A stretch of DNA of 47,529 bases from Campylobacterota bacterium (GCA_015494795.1 WGAM01000103.1:1-47529), one strand, 5' to 3'. Counted from the stretch's first letter, positions 33,640 through 44,359 are shown. Numbers and translations are program-made. The notes: a model not told the origin generated them from the sequence alone.

Positions 33640-34529
33640 AAAGAGTTATAGTCTTTGGTGGAAGTGGATTTTTAGGCTCTTATGTAGCTGATGAGCTAAC
33701 AAGAAGAGGTTATAGTGTTACTATTGCAGATTTAGCCCCATCTCAATATCTTCAAGATAATCAAATATTTAAATCTATAGATATTTTAAATAGAGATGAT
33801 ATTTTATCTGCTGTTAGAGATGCTGATATTGTATATAACTTTGTAGCAGTTGCTAACTTAGATGATGCAATCAATGACCCGATTAATACCATGAATATTA
33901 ATGTTATGGGAAATTTAAATATATTAGAGGCATGTAGGCATAATAATATAGAGAGATTTATCTATGCAAGTAGTGCTTATGCTCTAAGTAGTGAAGGCTC
34001 TTTTTATGGAATTAGTAAACATAGCTCTGAAAAGCTTACAGAGGAGTATTATAGAAGATATGGATTAAAATATACTATTATTAGATATGGCTCTATATAT
34101 GGAGAGAGAGCAAGTCACAATAACTATATCTATAATCTCTTAGAGAGTGCAATAAAATATGGAAAACTAGAGTTTAAAGGTGATGGTGAGGATTTAAGAG
34201 AGTATGTTCATGCGGCTGATACTGCTAAATTATCTGTTGATATATTAGAAGATAAGAGTTATGAAAATGAGCATATTATATTAACAGGTACAGAGAGATT
34301 AAAACGGATAGAGCTTTTAACCATGATAAATGAGATAATGGGAAATAGATTAGAGATAACTCAAATAGATAACTCCAATATGGGACACTATAAGATTACA
34401 CCATACTCATATCACCCAAGTGTAGCTAAAAAACTTGTAGCAAATCCATATATAGATTTAGGTCAAGGGCTTTTAGAGTGCATTCAAGTAATTGATAAGA
34501 AATTTAAATCTTACCAATCTATCTTATGA
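33636..34529 (+). CDS. NAD-dependent sugar epimerase/dehydratase
   Basis: A 297-residue extended short-chain dehydrogenase: NAD motif GGSGFLGS at residues 8-15, and the catalytic YGISK (Tyr-x3-Lys) after the ASSAY segment, as in UDP-glucose 4-epimerase-type enzymes. The substrate is unknown but should be a nucleotide sugar. The start is TTG at 33636, overlapping the upstream stop as TTGA, so translation is coupled. The last 19 bp overlap the end of the convergent Calx-beta gene. Confidence 0.88.
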   Translation: MKRVIVFGGSGFLGSYVADELTRRGYSVTIADLAPSQYLQDNQIFKSIDILNRDDILSAVRDADIVYNFVAVANLDDAINDPINTMNINVMGNLNILEACRHNNIERFIYASSAYALSSEGSFYGISKHSSEKLTEEYYRRYGLKYTIIRYGSIYGERASHNNYIYNLLESAIKYGKLEFKGDGEDLREYVHAADTAKLSVDILEDKSYENEHIILTGTERLKRIELLTMINEIMGNRLEITQIDNSNMGHYKITPYSYHPSVAKKLVANPYIDLGQGLLECIQVIDKKFKSYQSIL

Positions 34530-37500
34530 GCTGAATTTATATTTGGTTTAATATCTAAAAGATTACCTGTCTTTCCAACTCCTGTCCAAGTTGATGAGTT
34601 ATTTTCAGTTCCCATTACAAAGTAGTGATTAACCCCTTTTGGAATATTTGATTTTGGTTTACCTCCATAATATTGTAATTGAGGGTCTGCATATATATCT
34701 ACTCTATACTTTTGAGTTCCATGTGGATTTGTAAATCTTGTCATAATAAGTCCATTTCTACCATTTGTAAATCTAATCGGCATAGTAGGAGAGAAGGTTA
34801 ATATATTAGGAGTTGAGCTATCTGGAATTAGATTATTAACTCCTCCATCAACTGTTGCATTATGGTCTATTGATATATACCAACCATTTTCAACTCGTGG
34901 ACTACTAGCAATAGAGGTATGGTTTAATAGATTTGTATCTTTACAATATTTACTATCTACTCTACCACCACAAAATATCTCTATCTGTAGAGGTGTTCTA
35001 ATTGTATTCCTATTTTTAAAATATATTTGTGGAAATCTAACTTTATCTGGAGAGACTTTAGCAAAATAGAAGTTACGAACTGTATCATTTAAATCTTGTG
35101 AGCCTTTTGGAATATATGGATTGTTCTCATCTAATAGATTAGCTGTTGAATTTGCTTCAGTTGAGTTTGTATCAATTTTTTTAAATGTTATCTGAATAGG
35201 ATTTATTGTCTCTGCTAGATTTTTATCTATATTATATCTTATATCAAGATGAGCTTTACCATTAGTTTTAAATCTATCTTTAGATATATTGATGTTTGGC
35301 AGTAGATTAAATCTACTACTTCTACTAATAGTTACATTAGTTTCACTATTAAATTTAACAACTCTTGTAAAGTTAATATCACTCCCTTTTGTTGTCTTAA
35401 TAGATTTATCTACTCCATTATCAGATAGCGTAGTTACTCCTACATTCAATAGAGTATCTTTAGAAAAACAGCCATCTATAAAATTTGTAGTTATATTTCC
35501 ATCTTGACTCTTAGCAGTAATATCACCCTTAAGAGCAATAGCTACACTATTAAATGTAGAGTTAATCTCACTCATATATATAAAATCACTATGTGAGCTA
35601 TGTGGAATATTATCTATAGTAAAGTTTACATCAAATAGATATGGGAAAAATGAGATATTTATATCTGGATTTGAGACAATATTACAGCCTGATATAATAT
35701 TTCCATCTGATGAGGTGTATGACTTATTAATATCACAATCTCCACTCTTAATATCAACCATACTCCAATTCTCATCTTTTATAGAGAGTCTATATCTTCC
35801 AACATTCTGATTTTCAAAGAGATGAGTTATATTTTTTCCACTAATAAAGCTCTCATTAGAGATTTTATCACTCTTGTCTATACATTGAGATATATTTTTA
35901 TCTAAAAACTCTAACGCTCTAGTAACTAATGAGGTGTTATAATCTATTGATGGATTAATATCTGTTCCATTATAGCTGGAGGCTGTTACAGTTAAATTAT
36001 AATCATATCCTGATGCAAATCTTAGAGGTTTACTGTTATTTGGAGATATATTGACTCGTCTTGTTAGATTATTATCAGATAGGATTAAATGAAAATATTC
36101 TGGTCTAATTGCAAAATCATCTCTTGCATCATCATAATTTATATTTTGCATTGCATTAAAACAGCTCTCTAAATTGGTACTACAGTTTGATTGTACAATA
36201 TTGCCACTTCCATCAACTCCATAAGATACCCTAAATCTAGCTCTCTTGGTAGCTGGTAGTGAGTTTAAATCTGATGGTAGTATAATATCAACTCTACTAC
36301 TTGATATATATCCATATCTACTATATATAGTTCTATTATTATCTTCATCAATAAGCTCTAATTTAATAGTAATATTACTATCTAATTGCTGTTTGCTACT
36401 CATATCTTTTTTATATAGGATTATAGAGTAGTCAAAATCTCTACCTACAATCTGTGTAAACCATGCATTTCTCTCTTTTGAGTTAATTGAATATGAGCCA
36501 CTATTAGTTCTCTCAACATTAAACACTCCTTGTAGTGGTTTAGACTTATCTCCAAAATAGATTTGATAATCCTCTACCTCTCCATCGGTAACAAAACCTG
36601 TAGGGTTCATACTAGGGCTACTAGATACTCTAGCTCTTAGATATGTTTTTTGATTTTTTATTAAATTAGCAGGTAGAAAAATATCTATATTATGCTCTCC
36701 TGCACTTAATTTTTTATTATATATAAGGTCATTAGAGTTGTCAAAATGACCGTTGATATTTTTATCTATCCATATTTTTAAATAAGCCTCTTTAGATAGT
36801 TTTACTTTTAGAGTTGTTGTACTATTTAGTTCAAAATATTCTCCATTTATATCTTTCCCATCTAATAGAGTTAATCCATCTTCATCATCTATTCCATTAT
36901 TATCATCACCTTTAGCATCTATTGTATCAAAATAGTTAATATCATGGTCTATCTTATCACCCAAGTATATGCCATTAGATATATTATGCCACGCTTTTCC
37001 ATAAGATATAGGTGCATCTCCATAGTCTGTAAATATTAGAGTGGCATTTAGGCAGTTTGCACCATCATTATAATCAGCCTTTTGTGAGTTAGATAAAAAT
37101 CTTTTTGTTCCATTATTTAAATTAAACTCAAAAAATCCATGTCCTTTACTATCATTTGCAAAAAATCTACCACTCTTATCTGAAAATGATGAGTCAAACT
37201 CATAACCTGTATGAGGATTACCAATAAATGATACCTCTCCACTATCTACATCTATCTTAGTCAGCTTTCCACCATCAGCAATTCCATATAGATATTTACC
37301 ATTAGGTGAAAAAGAGAAATCCTTAATAGATACAGATTTAGTTAAATTTATCTCTTGAACATCTCTTTTACTATCATCATCATCTAATTTAATCTTAAAT
37401 ATCTTATTATAATCAACTCCAAAACCTGTAACATAGTAGTATCCATTATAACTAGCTCCTGCATAGGCTTGATTTGTTTTAAATATATCAGGTAATTTTG

Positions 37501-39931
37501 ATACTTCTCCTAATCTAATTATCTTACCTGTTCTACTTATCCTAAATAGCTCTTTATAGTATAGTCCATATATATAGTTATCTTCTGTAGAGTAGGTTAA
37601 GGCATTATATAGTCTCCTCTCACCTCTATCATCCATAACTTCAAATTTAAATGGAGATTTTGATGTATCTATCTTATGTAGCCACATTCTACCAGTTACC
37701 TTACTACCTCTTTTTATACTACTAGATAGATACATGTGATTATCACAAGTAAATGGCTCTTCATTATGAACATCATCATTTAATATATAAATCCCTGTAC
37801 TACTTCTTCCAAAAGTGAGATTTTTGGGGTGTCTAAGTGCTAAAATAAATAGTTCATCTGGTTCAATATTTATATCCCCATTAATAGTTACTTTGATTTT
37901 AATAGATTTTTTACCTTTTGGAATATTTAATGTTCCATGAGTTGCCATATAGTCGCTATCTTCTGATGAGCTACTCCCATCTTGTGCCGTTCTATCATAA
38001 GTAAAATAGTCTATAGATGTATTTTTTAATGCAGGTTTATCTAAAACTAATTTAATATCTATAGTATGAGTTGAGCTATTGCCCTCATAGGTTCTATAGT
38101 TAGGATTTTCTATATTTAATTTAGGGTATGAGCCATCATCATTAATAATTACCCCATTTACACTCTGTTTACCTTCTATTTTAAGATTATCTGTCTCATT
38201 ATCTATCTTAAGATAAAAATCTTCATCATTCTCTATTTTAGTATCACCCTTTATCTTAACAGGAATTTTAATAGAGGTTGCACCTTTTGGAATATTAAAT
38301 GTTGTTCTGCTAAGTGGAATATAATCCTCATTAGCCTTAGCAGTATGGTTAGAAGTACGATAATCGAAGTGTGAGTTTTCTAATGCTGGAGCATCTAATT
38401 TTAGAGTAAAATTTAAATCTCTTGTACCACTATTACCCTCTTTAATTGAATAGCTATCTTTAGTAAATGAGAGAGTAGGATATTTTCCATCATCATTTAA
38501 AATAGTAGCAGTTGCTTGATTGTTTTTTCCATAGTTTAATTTATTTAGATTGAAAATTTTAAAATAGAATTTCTCATCATCTTCTATCTTTCTATCTCCA
38601 TTTATTGGAACAGATATTTTAAAAGTGGTAGTACCATCTGGAATGGTCATATCTCCATGAGTATATAGATAATCATTATCTTGGGTTGTAGCAGTTCCAT
38701 TCCAAGTCTCATAGTGAAATGAACTACCATTTACTGATGCTTTATTCAGATTAAATATAAAATCTAAATTTTTTGATGAGCTATTTCCCTCTACTATTGA
38801 GTAATCTGAACTTGATAGTGATATAGTAGGATACTCTCCATCATCATTTAAGATTAGAGCTTGTGAGTGGTCTGTTTTAATATAACCACTTCCAGATAAA
38901 TTCATCTGTAAAAACTCATTTGCTTCTATTATATTATCTCCTATAATATCTACAAATATATCTTTAACTCTATCACCCCTATTAAATGTAATATTTCCAC
39001 TTTTAGAGATGTAATCAATTGATGAGGTTGCACTAGGTGTTGATGAGCCATCTTGAGTCTGATAGTGTATAGTCAGAGGAGTATCTAATGGGTAATCTTT
39101 TGCTAAATATACTTTAAACCTCATCTTATTATGGTTTCCAATATTTCCCTCTTTTGTATCAAAACTATCCATATATACCTTTATAGCATCATCATTTCTA
39201 ATAGTTCCCCATGCTGTATCTCTAGTAATAGTTCCCTCTGAAATAGATGATATTTTAACTTTAAAGTTTTCATTACTCTCTGGAGTTGTATCTCCAATAA
39301 TAGTAATTGGAATATATCCATATTTTTTCCCTTTACTAATTGTAAGAGTACCACTCTTTTGAATATAATCCTCTCCTGCTACTGCACTACCATCTATGGT
39401 TGTATAGTGCATTGTAATATCATTTGGAGCAGTCTGATTTAATTTAACTGTAAATTTTAAATCCCAATTAATATCTCTCTCATACTCATATCTATTATAT
39501 ATTTTTGCCTTTAGTGGTGGTCTATCATCATCATATATTGTTCCAGTTCCTCTATTTCTAGTTACGACATATCCATTTGATGAGTTTGATATATCCATAT
39601 ATAGCTTTTCACTCTTTTCATGTATATTATCATCAACTATTGGTACTTCAATAGTTTTGGTTGTTTGAAATGGTAAAAAAGTAACAGTTCCATTAATTGT
39701 ATTATAATCAATTCCACTCTTAGCTGTACCATCAACTGTTGTATAGTTTACTGATACAGGTAAAAAGTGACTCTGACTTAGTTTAATTGTAAATTTTAGA
39801 GGAGTACCACTCCCCTCATATACTCCACTTGCATCTGTAACTGTAATTTGAATATCTCCTCCATCTGCAAATAGATTTGAGTTAAATATAACTATTAATA
39901 AAATTATTATCTGTTTAAATATAATATTCAT
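34511..39931 (-). CDS. giant secreted Calx-beta repeat protein
   Basis: An 1806-residue protein with a signal peptide (residues 1-23). Six Calx-beta domains of 105-120 residues fill about 25-725, each with an EG(N/S)-type start and an (I/L)xNDD-like end that binds calcium in the family. A beta-propeller-like region follows (about 735-990), then a GEVED-type domain (GDAPISYG to DGEVEDYQIYFGD, about 1005-1140). The remaining 650 residues are beta-rich and unrecognised, with scattered Cys pairs. Such proteins act at the cell surface in adhesion or matrix. No C-terminal anchor or type I secretion signal is evident. It is transcribed alone. Confidence 0.85.
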   Translation of the reverse strand: MNIIFKQIIILLIVIFNSNLFADGGDIQITVTDASGVYEGSGTPLKFTIKLSQSHFLPVSVNYTTVDGTAKSGIDYNTINGTVTFLPFQTTKTIEVPIVDDNIHEKSEKLYMDISNSSNGYVVTRNRGTGTIYDDDRPPLKAKIYNRYEYERDINWDLKFTVKLNQTAPNDITMHYTTIDGSAVAGEDYIQKSGTLTISKGKKYGYIPITIIGDTTPESNENFKVKISSISEGTITRDTAWGTIRNDDAIKVYMDSFDTKEGNIGNHNKMRFKVYLAKDYPLDTPLTIHYQTQDGSSTPSATSSIDYISKSGNITFNRGDRVKDIFVDIIGDNIIEANEFLQMNLSGSGYIKTDHSQALILNDDGEYPTISLSSSDYSIVEGNSSSKNLDFIFNLNKASVNGSSFHYETWNGTATTQDNDYLYTHGDMTIPDGTTTFKISVPINGDRKIEDDEKFYFKIFNLNKLNYGKNNQATATILNDDGKYPTLSFTKDSYSIKEGNSGTRDLNFTLKLDAPALENSHFDYRTSNHTAKANEDYIPLSRTTFNIPKGATSIKIPVKIKGDTKIENDEDFYLKIDNETDNLKIEGKQSVNGVIINDDGSYPKLNIENPNYRTYEGNSSTHTIDIKLVLDKPALKNTSIDYFTYDRTAQDGSSSSEDSDYMATHGTLNIPKGKKSIKIKVTINGDINIEPDELFILALRHPKNLTFGRSSTGIYILNDDVHNEEPFTCDNHMYLSSSIKRGSKVTGRMWLHKIDTSKSPFKFEVMDDRGERRLYNALTYSTEDNYIYGLYYKELFRISRTGKIIRLGEVSKLPDIFKTNQAYAGASYNGYYYVTGFGVDYNKIFKIKLDDDDSKRDVQEINLTKSVSIKDFSFSPNGKYLYGIADGGKLTKIDVDSGEVSFIGNPHTGYEFDSSFSDKSGRFFANDSKGHGFFEFNLNNGTKRFLSNSQKADYNDGANCLNATLIFTDYGDAPISYGKAWHNISNGIYLGDKIDHDINYFDTIDAKGDDNNGIDDEDGLTLLDGKDINGEYFELNSTTTLKVKLSKEAYLKIWIDKNINGHFDNSNDLIYNKKLSAGEHNIDIFLPANLIKNQKTYLRARVSSSPSMNPTGFVTDGEVEDYQIYFGDKSKPLQGVFNVERTNSGSYSINSKERNAWFTQIVGRDFDYSIILYKKDMSSKQQLDSNITIKLELIDEDNNRTIYSRYGYISSSRVDIILPSDLNSLPATKRARFRVSYGVDGSGNIVQSNCSTNLESCFNAMQNINYDDARDDFAIRPEYFHLILSDNNLTRRVNISPNNSKPLRFASGYDYNLTVTASSYNGTDINPSIDYNTSLVTRALEFLDKNISQCIDKSDKISNESFISGKNITHLFENQNVGRYRLSIKDENWSMVDIKSGDCDINKSYTSSDGNIISGCNIVSNPDINISFFPYLFDVNFTIDNIPHSSHSDFIYMSEINSTFNSVAIALKGDITAKSQDGNITTNFIDGCFSKDTLLNVGVTTLSDNGVDKSIKTTKGSDINFTRVVKFNSETNVTISRSSRFNLLPNINISKDRFKTNGKAHLDIRYNIDKNLAETINPIQITFKKIDTNSTEANSTANLLDENNPYIPKGSQDLNDTVRNFYFAKVSPDKVRFPQIYFKNRNTIRTPLQIEIFCGGRVDSKYCKDTNLLNHTSIASSPRVENGWYISIDHNATVDGGVNNLIPDSSTPNILTFSPTMPIRFTNGRNGLIMTRFTNPHGTQKYRVDIYADPQLQYYGGKPKSNIPKGVNHYFVMGTENNSSTWTGVGKTGNLLDIKPNINSAHKIDW

Positions 39932-40112
39932 ATTTAATATTTCCTTAAAATAAAAATTAACTTAAATATTATATCATTTTTTTATATAAAAGGAGTAAAT
40001 AGAAAGATATATTTAAGAATATTTTAATAGTTAATACCCTTAATAGATAAAATCATAATTTAATGGAATTTTGCTAATATAACTAAAATAATTTAATATA
40101 AGAAAGATTATA

Positions 40113-41408
40113 GTGAAAAAGATAGAAGATATTTTTAATTTTACATCAGTAAGTGATGATTGTGTCAAGTGTGGTAAGTGTATTCCTGTATGTACTATTC
40201 ATAGTATAAATCAAGATGAAGTTACTACTCCAAGAGGTTTTATTGAGCTATTAGGTCAATATCAGCAGGGAAATTTAGAATTAGATAAGAGTGCAAAAGA
40301 TATATTTGAGAGCTGTTTTCTATGTACTAATTGTGTCTCTGTATGTCCAAATTCACTTCCAACAGATATGGTAATAGAGGAGGTTAGAGCAGATATTGCA
40401 GATAAGTTTGGTATAGCATGGTTTAAAAAGGCCTTTTTTACACTACTTAGACATAGAAAGCTTATGGATATTATGATGAAATTGGGATATACATTTAAAA
40501 CTTGTGGATTTAAAGATGATACTAAAAGGGGTGGCATTATTCCAAGATTTCCAATGCCAATTATTAAGAGTGGAAGATTACTCCCATCTCTTAGTAAAAT
40601 TAGCTTTTTAAATAAGTATCCTAAAGAGATAGATAATGGAGGAGAAAGAAGAGTAGCAATATTTATTGGTTGTTTAGCAAATTATAACTATACAACTATA
40701 GGAGATAGCCTAATAGAGATATTTAAAGAGCTAAATATTGATGCTTTTATACCTAAAGAGCAGATGTGCTGTTCAGCTCCAGCCTATTTTACAGGAGATT
40801 TTTATACAGTTGAGAAGTTATCTAAACATAATATAGAGTATTTTGAGACTTTTATTGATGAGGTAGAGGCTATTATTATACCAGAGGCTACATGTTCTGC
40901 TATGATAAAACATGATTGGGAGATATTTTTTAGAAATAGAGATATGGAGGATTGGGCTAATAGAGCTAAAAAGTTAAATGAAAAAATATTTATGGCAACA
41001 GAGTGGTTTGATAAATTTACTAATCTAAAAGAGATTTTGGCTAAGAGAGGAGTTAAATTTGAGGATACGATAACATATCATGATGCTTGTCATGCTAAAA
41101 AGGTTCAAGGAGTATATAGAGAGCCTAGAGAGCTATTATCTCAAAACTATAATATAGTAGAGATGAGTGATAGTGATAGATGTTGTGGATTTGGTGGAGT
41201 TACTATGCAGAGTGAGAAGTACCATTTTGCAAAGTTAGCAGGTATTCCAAAAGCTAAAATGATAGAGGAGACAGAGGCAAAAGTGGTAAGTGCAGAGTGT
41301 AGTGCCTGTAGGATGCAGATAAGTAACTCTCTACATCAATCTAGTCTTGATGTGGTATTTAAAAATCCTATTGAGTTAATTGCAGATGCTCTAAAGAGTA
41401 AAAGATGA
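40113..41408 (+). CDS. CCG-domain iron-sulfur oxidoreductase (GlcF/LutA/HdrD-like)
   Basis: A 431-residue protein: two ferredoxin-type [4Fe-4S] sites (CVKCGKCIPVC near residue 17, CFLCTNCVSVCP near residue 70), then two cysteine-rich CCG domains. The first has FIGCLANYN, MCCSAPAYF and ATCSA; the second DACHAK, RCCGFGG and CSAC. Relatives are the iron-sulfur subunit of glycolate oxidase and HdrD. They carry electrons from a flavoprotein to a membrane acceptor. No oxidase flavin gene is adjacent, so the partner is open. The start is GTG; it overlaps lptE by 4 nt. Confidence 0.85.
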   Translation: MKKIEDIFNFTSVSDDCVKCGKCIPVCTIHSINQDEVTTPRGFIELLGQYQQGNLELDKSAKDIFESCFLCTNCVSVCPNSLPTDMVIEEVRADIADKFGIAWFKKAFFTLLRHRKLMDIMMKLGYTFKTCGFKDDTKRGGIIPRFPMPIIKSGRLLPSLSKISFLNKYPKEIDNGGERRVAIFIGCLANYNYTTIGDSLIEIFKELNIDAFIPKEQMCCSAPAYFTGDFYTVEKLSKHNIEYFETFIDEVEAIIIPEATCSAMIKHDWEIFFRNRDMEDWANRAKKLNEKIFMATEWFDKFTNLKEILAKRGVKFEDTITYHDACHAKKVQGVYREPRELLSQNYNIVEMSDSDRCCGFGGVTMQSEKYHFAKLAGIPKAKMIEETEAKVVSAECSACRMQISNSLHQSSLDVVFKNPIELIADALKSKR

Positions 41409-41896
41409 GAGTTTTAATATATATACTACTATTTACTTTTATAGGGTGTGGATATAGACCATCAGCCAATTTGACAGATAAAACATTAGGCAAAAGAGTA
41501 TATACTAATGTTGTTGTATCCCTATCTGACCCTCAAAACTCTGTGTTAATACGAGATGCCATATATAAAGCACTATATAGCAAACTAAATACTACCGTAA
41601 CAGATAGAAATAGTGCAGATAGTATAATAGAGGTTAAATATAAATCTATTAAATTTCAACCATTACAGTATGATAAACATGGATATGTAGTATTCTATCA
41701 AGCTGATACTACACTAGATTTTACCTACATAAAAGATAAAAAAATAGTAAAAAAAACTATTACAGGTAGATACTCATTTCCTATTAGACCAAGTGCAATT
41801 ATATCTACCTCTTTAAGATTTGAAGCTATTAAAAATGGCTCAAATAGAGCCATAGAGCAGTTTATTGCATATCTAAGTGGATTTGGATTAAAATAG
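41405..41896 (+). CDS. lptE: LPS assembly lipoprotein LptE
   Basis: A 163-residue lipoprotein: lipobox FIGC (about Cys15), GYRPSANL and a compact alpha/beta domain matching LptE-like proteins of Campylobacterota. With LptD it places lipopolysaccharide in the outer leaflet. ATGA overlaps the previous stop, so the two are coupled. It ends 3 bp from the convergent gene at 41900. The family is poorly conserved, so the call is moderate. Confidence 0.68.
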   Translation: MRVLIYILLFTFIGCGYRPSANLTDKTLGKRVYTNVVVSLSDPQNSVLIRDAIYKALYSKLNTTVTDRNSADSIIEVKYKSIKFQPLQYDKHGYVVFYQADTTLDFTYIKDKKIVKKTITGRYSFPIRPSAIISTSLRFEAIKNGSNRAIEQFIAYLSGFGLK

Positions 41897-41899
41897 AAT

Positions 41900-42349
41900 T
41901 TAGGTTTTTAAAAAATTAGGGTCAGATATAACTTCAAATGTTAAATTTGACTCTCTTCTATTTAGCTCCTCTTGTATTGTCTCTTTTATCTGTTTTGTTC
42001 TGTTAATAGGCAACTCTGAACGGTCTATAACAAAAGTGTGATTACTCATATTAGCACCTACCTCTTTTGCATTTGATAATATATTAAATACATCATATTT
42101 ATCACTCTCAGATATAAAACACATATTAGCATTATATAAAGCCTCTTTTAAATCTGATGTAAAATCAATACTATTTTTTCTATTAATATTATCTAATATC
42201 TTCTTCTCATGTTGAGTATAATAACCTTTTTTAATATTATTAACATGGTCATGGTCTTTACAGACATATATAACTTCATTACCCATTTCTGCTAAATTTT
42301 TGCCACTAATTAACTCATCTTTATCTATACCAATTACACTTATTTTCAT
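41900..42349 (-). CDS. degenerate NAD-binding domain of a UDP-glucose dehydrogenase
   Basis: A 149-residue protein matching only the N-terminal domain of UDP-glucose/GDP-mannose dehydrogenases: MKISVIGI...NLAEMGNEVIYV, IKKG, FTSDLKEALYNANMCFI, and the exact domain end EVISDPNFLK. The glycine-rich GxGxxG is replaced by GIDKDEL and the acidic residue at the end of the second strand is changed, so NAD binding is doubtful. The catalytic domain is absent and nothing like it is next door. ATG 42347-42349 was chosen because AGGAGAG precedes it; an ATG 30 nt upstream lacks a site. It may be a repurposed regulator or a decaying gene. Confidence 0.65.
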   Translation of the reverse strand: MKISVIGIDKDELISGKNLAEMGNEVIYVCKDHDHVNNIKKGYYTQHEKKILDNINRKNSIDFTSDLKEALYNANMCFISESDKYDVFNILSNAKEVGANMSNHTFVIDRSELPINRTKQIKETIQEELNRRESNLTFEVISDPNFLKT

Positions 42350-42664
42350 ATTATCTCTCCTATTATTAGTTAATGCCACTTATTTAATAAGTATTAATAT
42401 AATTCTATAATATTTAAATAAAATCTTAACTTAATAATTATATTTTTATTTTAAATTTATATTAAGAAAAAAATATAAAATCTATATAAAGCCCATAAAA
42501 TAGTGATTTTAAAAAAAATAGAATATTTTAAATAAATGTTATATTTTGTTTTTATAAAAAAATAATTATTTTTTAAAAGATATGTTAAAATTAAATATAT
42601 TGAAAAATGTTTTTGTGGTAAAATATAAAGAAAACTTAATTTAATAACTCTATAAGGATAAAAA
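42350..42664. other. AT-rich intergenic region, divergent promoters expected
   Basis: No gene or RNA was recognised. It is almost only A and T, with homopolymer runs. A possible extended -10 (TGGTAAAAT, 42616-42624) lies about 40 bp before the DUF4153 gene. The leftmost part carries the ribosome site of the minus-strand gene. Confidence 0.4.
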
Positions 42665-44359
42665 ATGATTTTTAATCTCTCAAAAATAGAAAATATGTCA
42701 AAAAATATTATTAACTCACTAAAACGATTTCCAATGGCATCTCTATCGGCTCTTATAGTTACTATTATAACTATAACTCTTATGGAGTTAAATCATAATC
42801 AATTAAATAACCCTATAGTAATTACATCTATTAAAGTAGCTTTTGTTGTATCTTTAGGAGTTGTACTATTTCCTGCTCTTCGTCTATTCTCTTCAAATAT
42901 TATAATTGCTATTTTAGGAGTTGCTATCCTAGCAGGATATTACTATATACTTCCAGACTCTATAGATAATAATATTATTATTTTTAGACATATTATCCTA
43001 ATATTAGCTACATTTTTAATCCTATTTTGGGCACCTTTTATCTTTATAAAAATTAGTAATAAAAATATATGGGAGTGGACACAAAATCTTATATTGGCAC
43101 TTACCTCTAGTATATTTTTCTCTATACTACTCTATATGGGAATATCTTTAGCACTATATTCTATAGAGAAACTATTTAATATAGATATAGAGAGTAGAAG
43201 ATATATACAACTTGGAGTTGCTATTTTAGGAATATATGGCATAAATCTATTTCTATCTCAAATTCCTAGATATATACTACTACTCCAAGCAAGGACATAT
43301 ACAAAAGCTGAAGTTATATTTACAAAATATATCTTAACCTCACTTACTATAGGATATTTCCTTATTATATCTGCTTATAGTATAAAGATAATAGTAACAC
43401 AAGAGTGGCCAACTGGTATTGTAGCTTGGATTTCAATCCTATTTTCAGTTGTTGCAATTTTAACATATCTATTTTGGACACCTCTACTAAAAGAGGAGAA
43501 TATTAAATTTAAGATAGCTATATGGGGTGCTGTATTTACACAAACCATAATGTTAGCCATATCTATATGGATAAGAGTTAAGGAGTATGGTATAACAGAG
43601 AGTAGATATTTTATTGCTCTATTTGGTGCGTGGCTTATTTTAATGTCAATCTATTTTATATTTAAAAGAGAAGCTAGTTATAAATGGTTATTTATAACTC
43701 TTACCATACTACTTATTGGTTCTCAATTTGGAAAATATAGTGCTACTACTATAAGTAGAGATAATCAGATTAAAAGATTAGAGAGTATGTTAAAAGATTT
43801 TAATAGCTCAAAGATTACTAAAAAAAGAGCAGAAAATATATATAGTACAGTAAGATACCTATTTTTACGACATGGAATAGATAGCCTAAAATCTGTTACT
43901 CCTGATATTATTAAAAAATATAGTTATAGTAATAGTAGCAGTTATTTTCCTAATTTTGCTATAAAAGAGTTAGGAATAGAAGATATATTAAATCAAAATA
44001 GCAATAAGATAGTATCCTTCCATATAAAACAGAAGAGGAATATTATAGATATTAAAGAGTATAGTAAATTTATTAAATTTATATATAATAAAAACTATTT
44101 AAAAAAAGAGAAAAAATATAATAACTTAATTATTAAAGTAGATAATAATCATTTAATAATTAAAAAAGATATAAATATAGTTGCAAATATAGATTTAGAT
44201 AGTTTTATTAAAAATCTAAAAACAGATAGAGAGTATAATATAATAGATACAAATAAGATGGAATATATAAATAGTAAGATAGGAATAAAAATTTTATTTA
44301 GAACTATTATTAAAAATGGAGGTGATATTACTATGATAGATGCCTATATTTTACTTTAG
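42665..44359 (+). CDS. DUF4153 family multi-pass membrane protein
   Basis: A 564-residue protein with about ten transmembrane segments in residues 20-360, starting RFPMASLSALIVTI as in DUF4153 proteins, then a soluble Lys/Asn-rich C-terminal part (about 365-564) with short alpha/beta segments. The family function is unknown. It is transcribed alone from an AT-rich upstream region; TAAGGATAAAA is its ribosome site. The C-terminal part is unusually rich in Lys, Asn and Ile and may face the cytoplasm or periplasm. Confidence 0.8.
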   Translation: MIFNLSKIENMSKNIINSLKRFPMASLSALIVTIITITLMELNHNQLNNPIVITSIKVAFVVSLGVVLFPALRLFSSNIIIAILGVAILAGYYYILPDSIDNNIIIFRHIILILATFLILFWAPFIFIKISNKNIWEWTQNLILALTSSIFFSILLYMGISLALYSIEKLFNIDIESRRYIQLGVAILGIYGINLFLSQIPRYILLLQARTYTKAEVIFTKYILTSLTIGYFLIISAYSIKIIVTQEWPTGIVAWISILFSVVAILTYLFWTPLLKEENIKFKIAIWGAVFTQTIMLAISIWIRVKEYGITESRYFIALFGAWLILMSIYFIFKREASYKWLFITLTILLIGSQFGKYSATTISRDNQIKRLESMLKDFNSSKITKKRAENIYSTVRYLFLRHGIDSLKSVTPDIIKKYSYSNSSSYFPNFAIKELGIEDILNQNSNKIVSFHIKQKRNIIDIKEYSKFIKFIYNKNYLKKEKKYNNLIIKVDNNHLIIKKDINIVANIDLDSFIKNLKTDREYNIIDTNKMEYINSKIGIKILFRTIIKNGGDITMIDAYILL

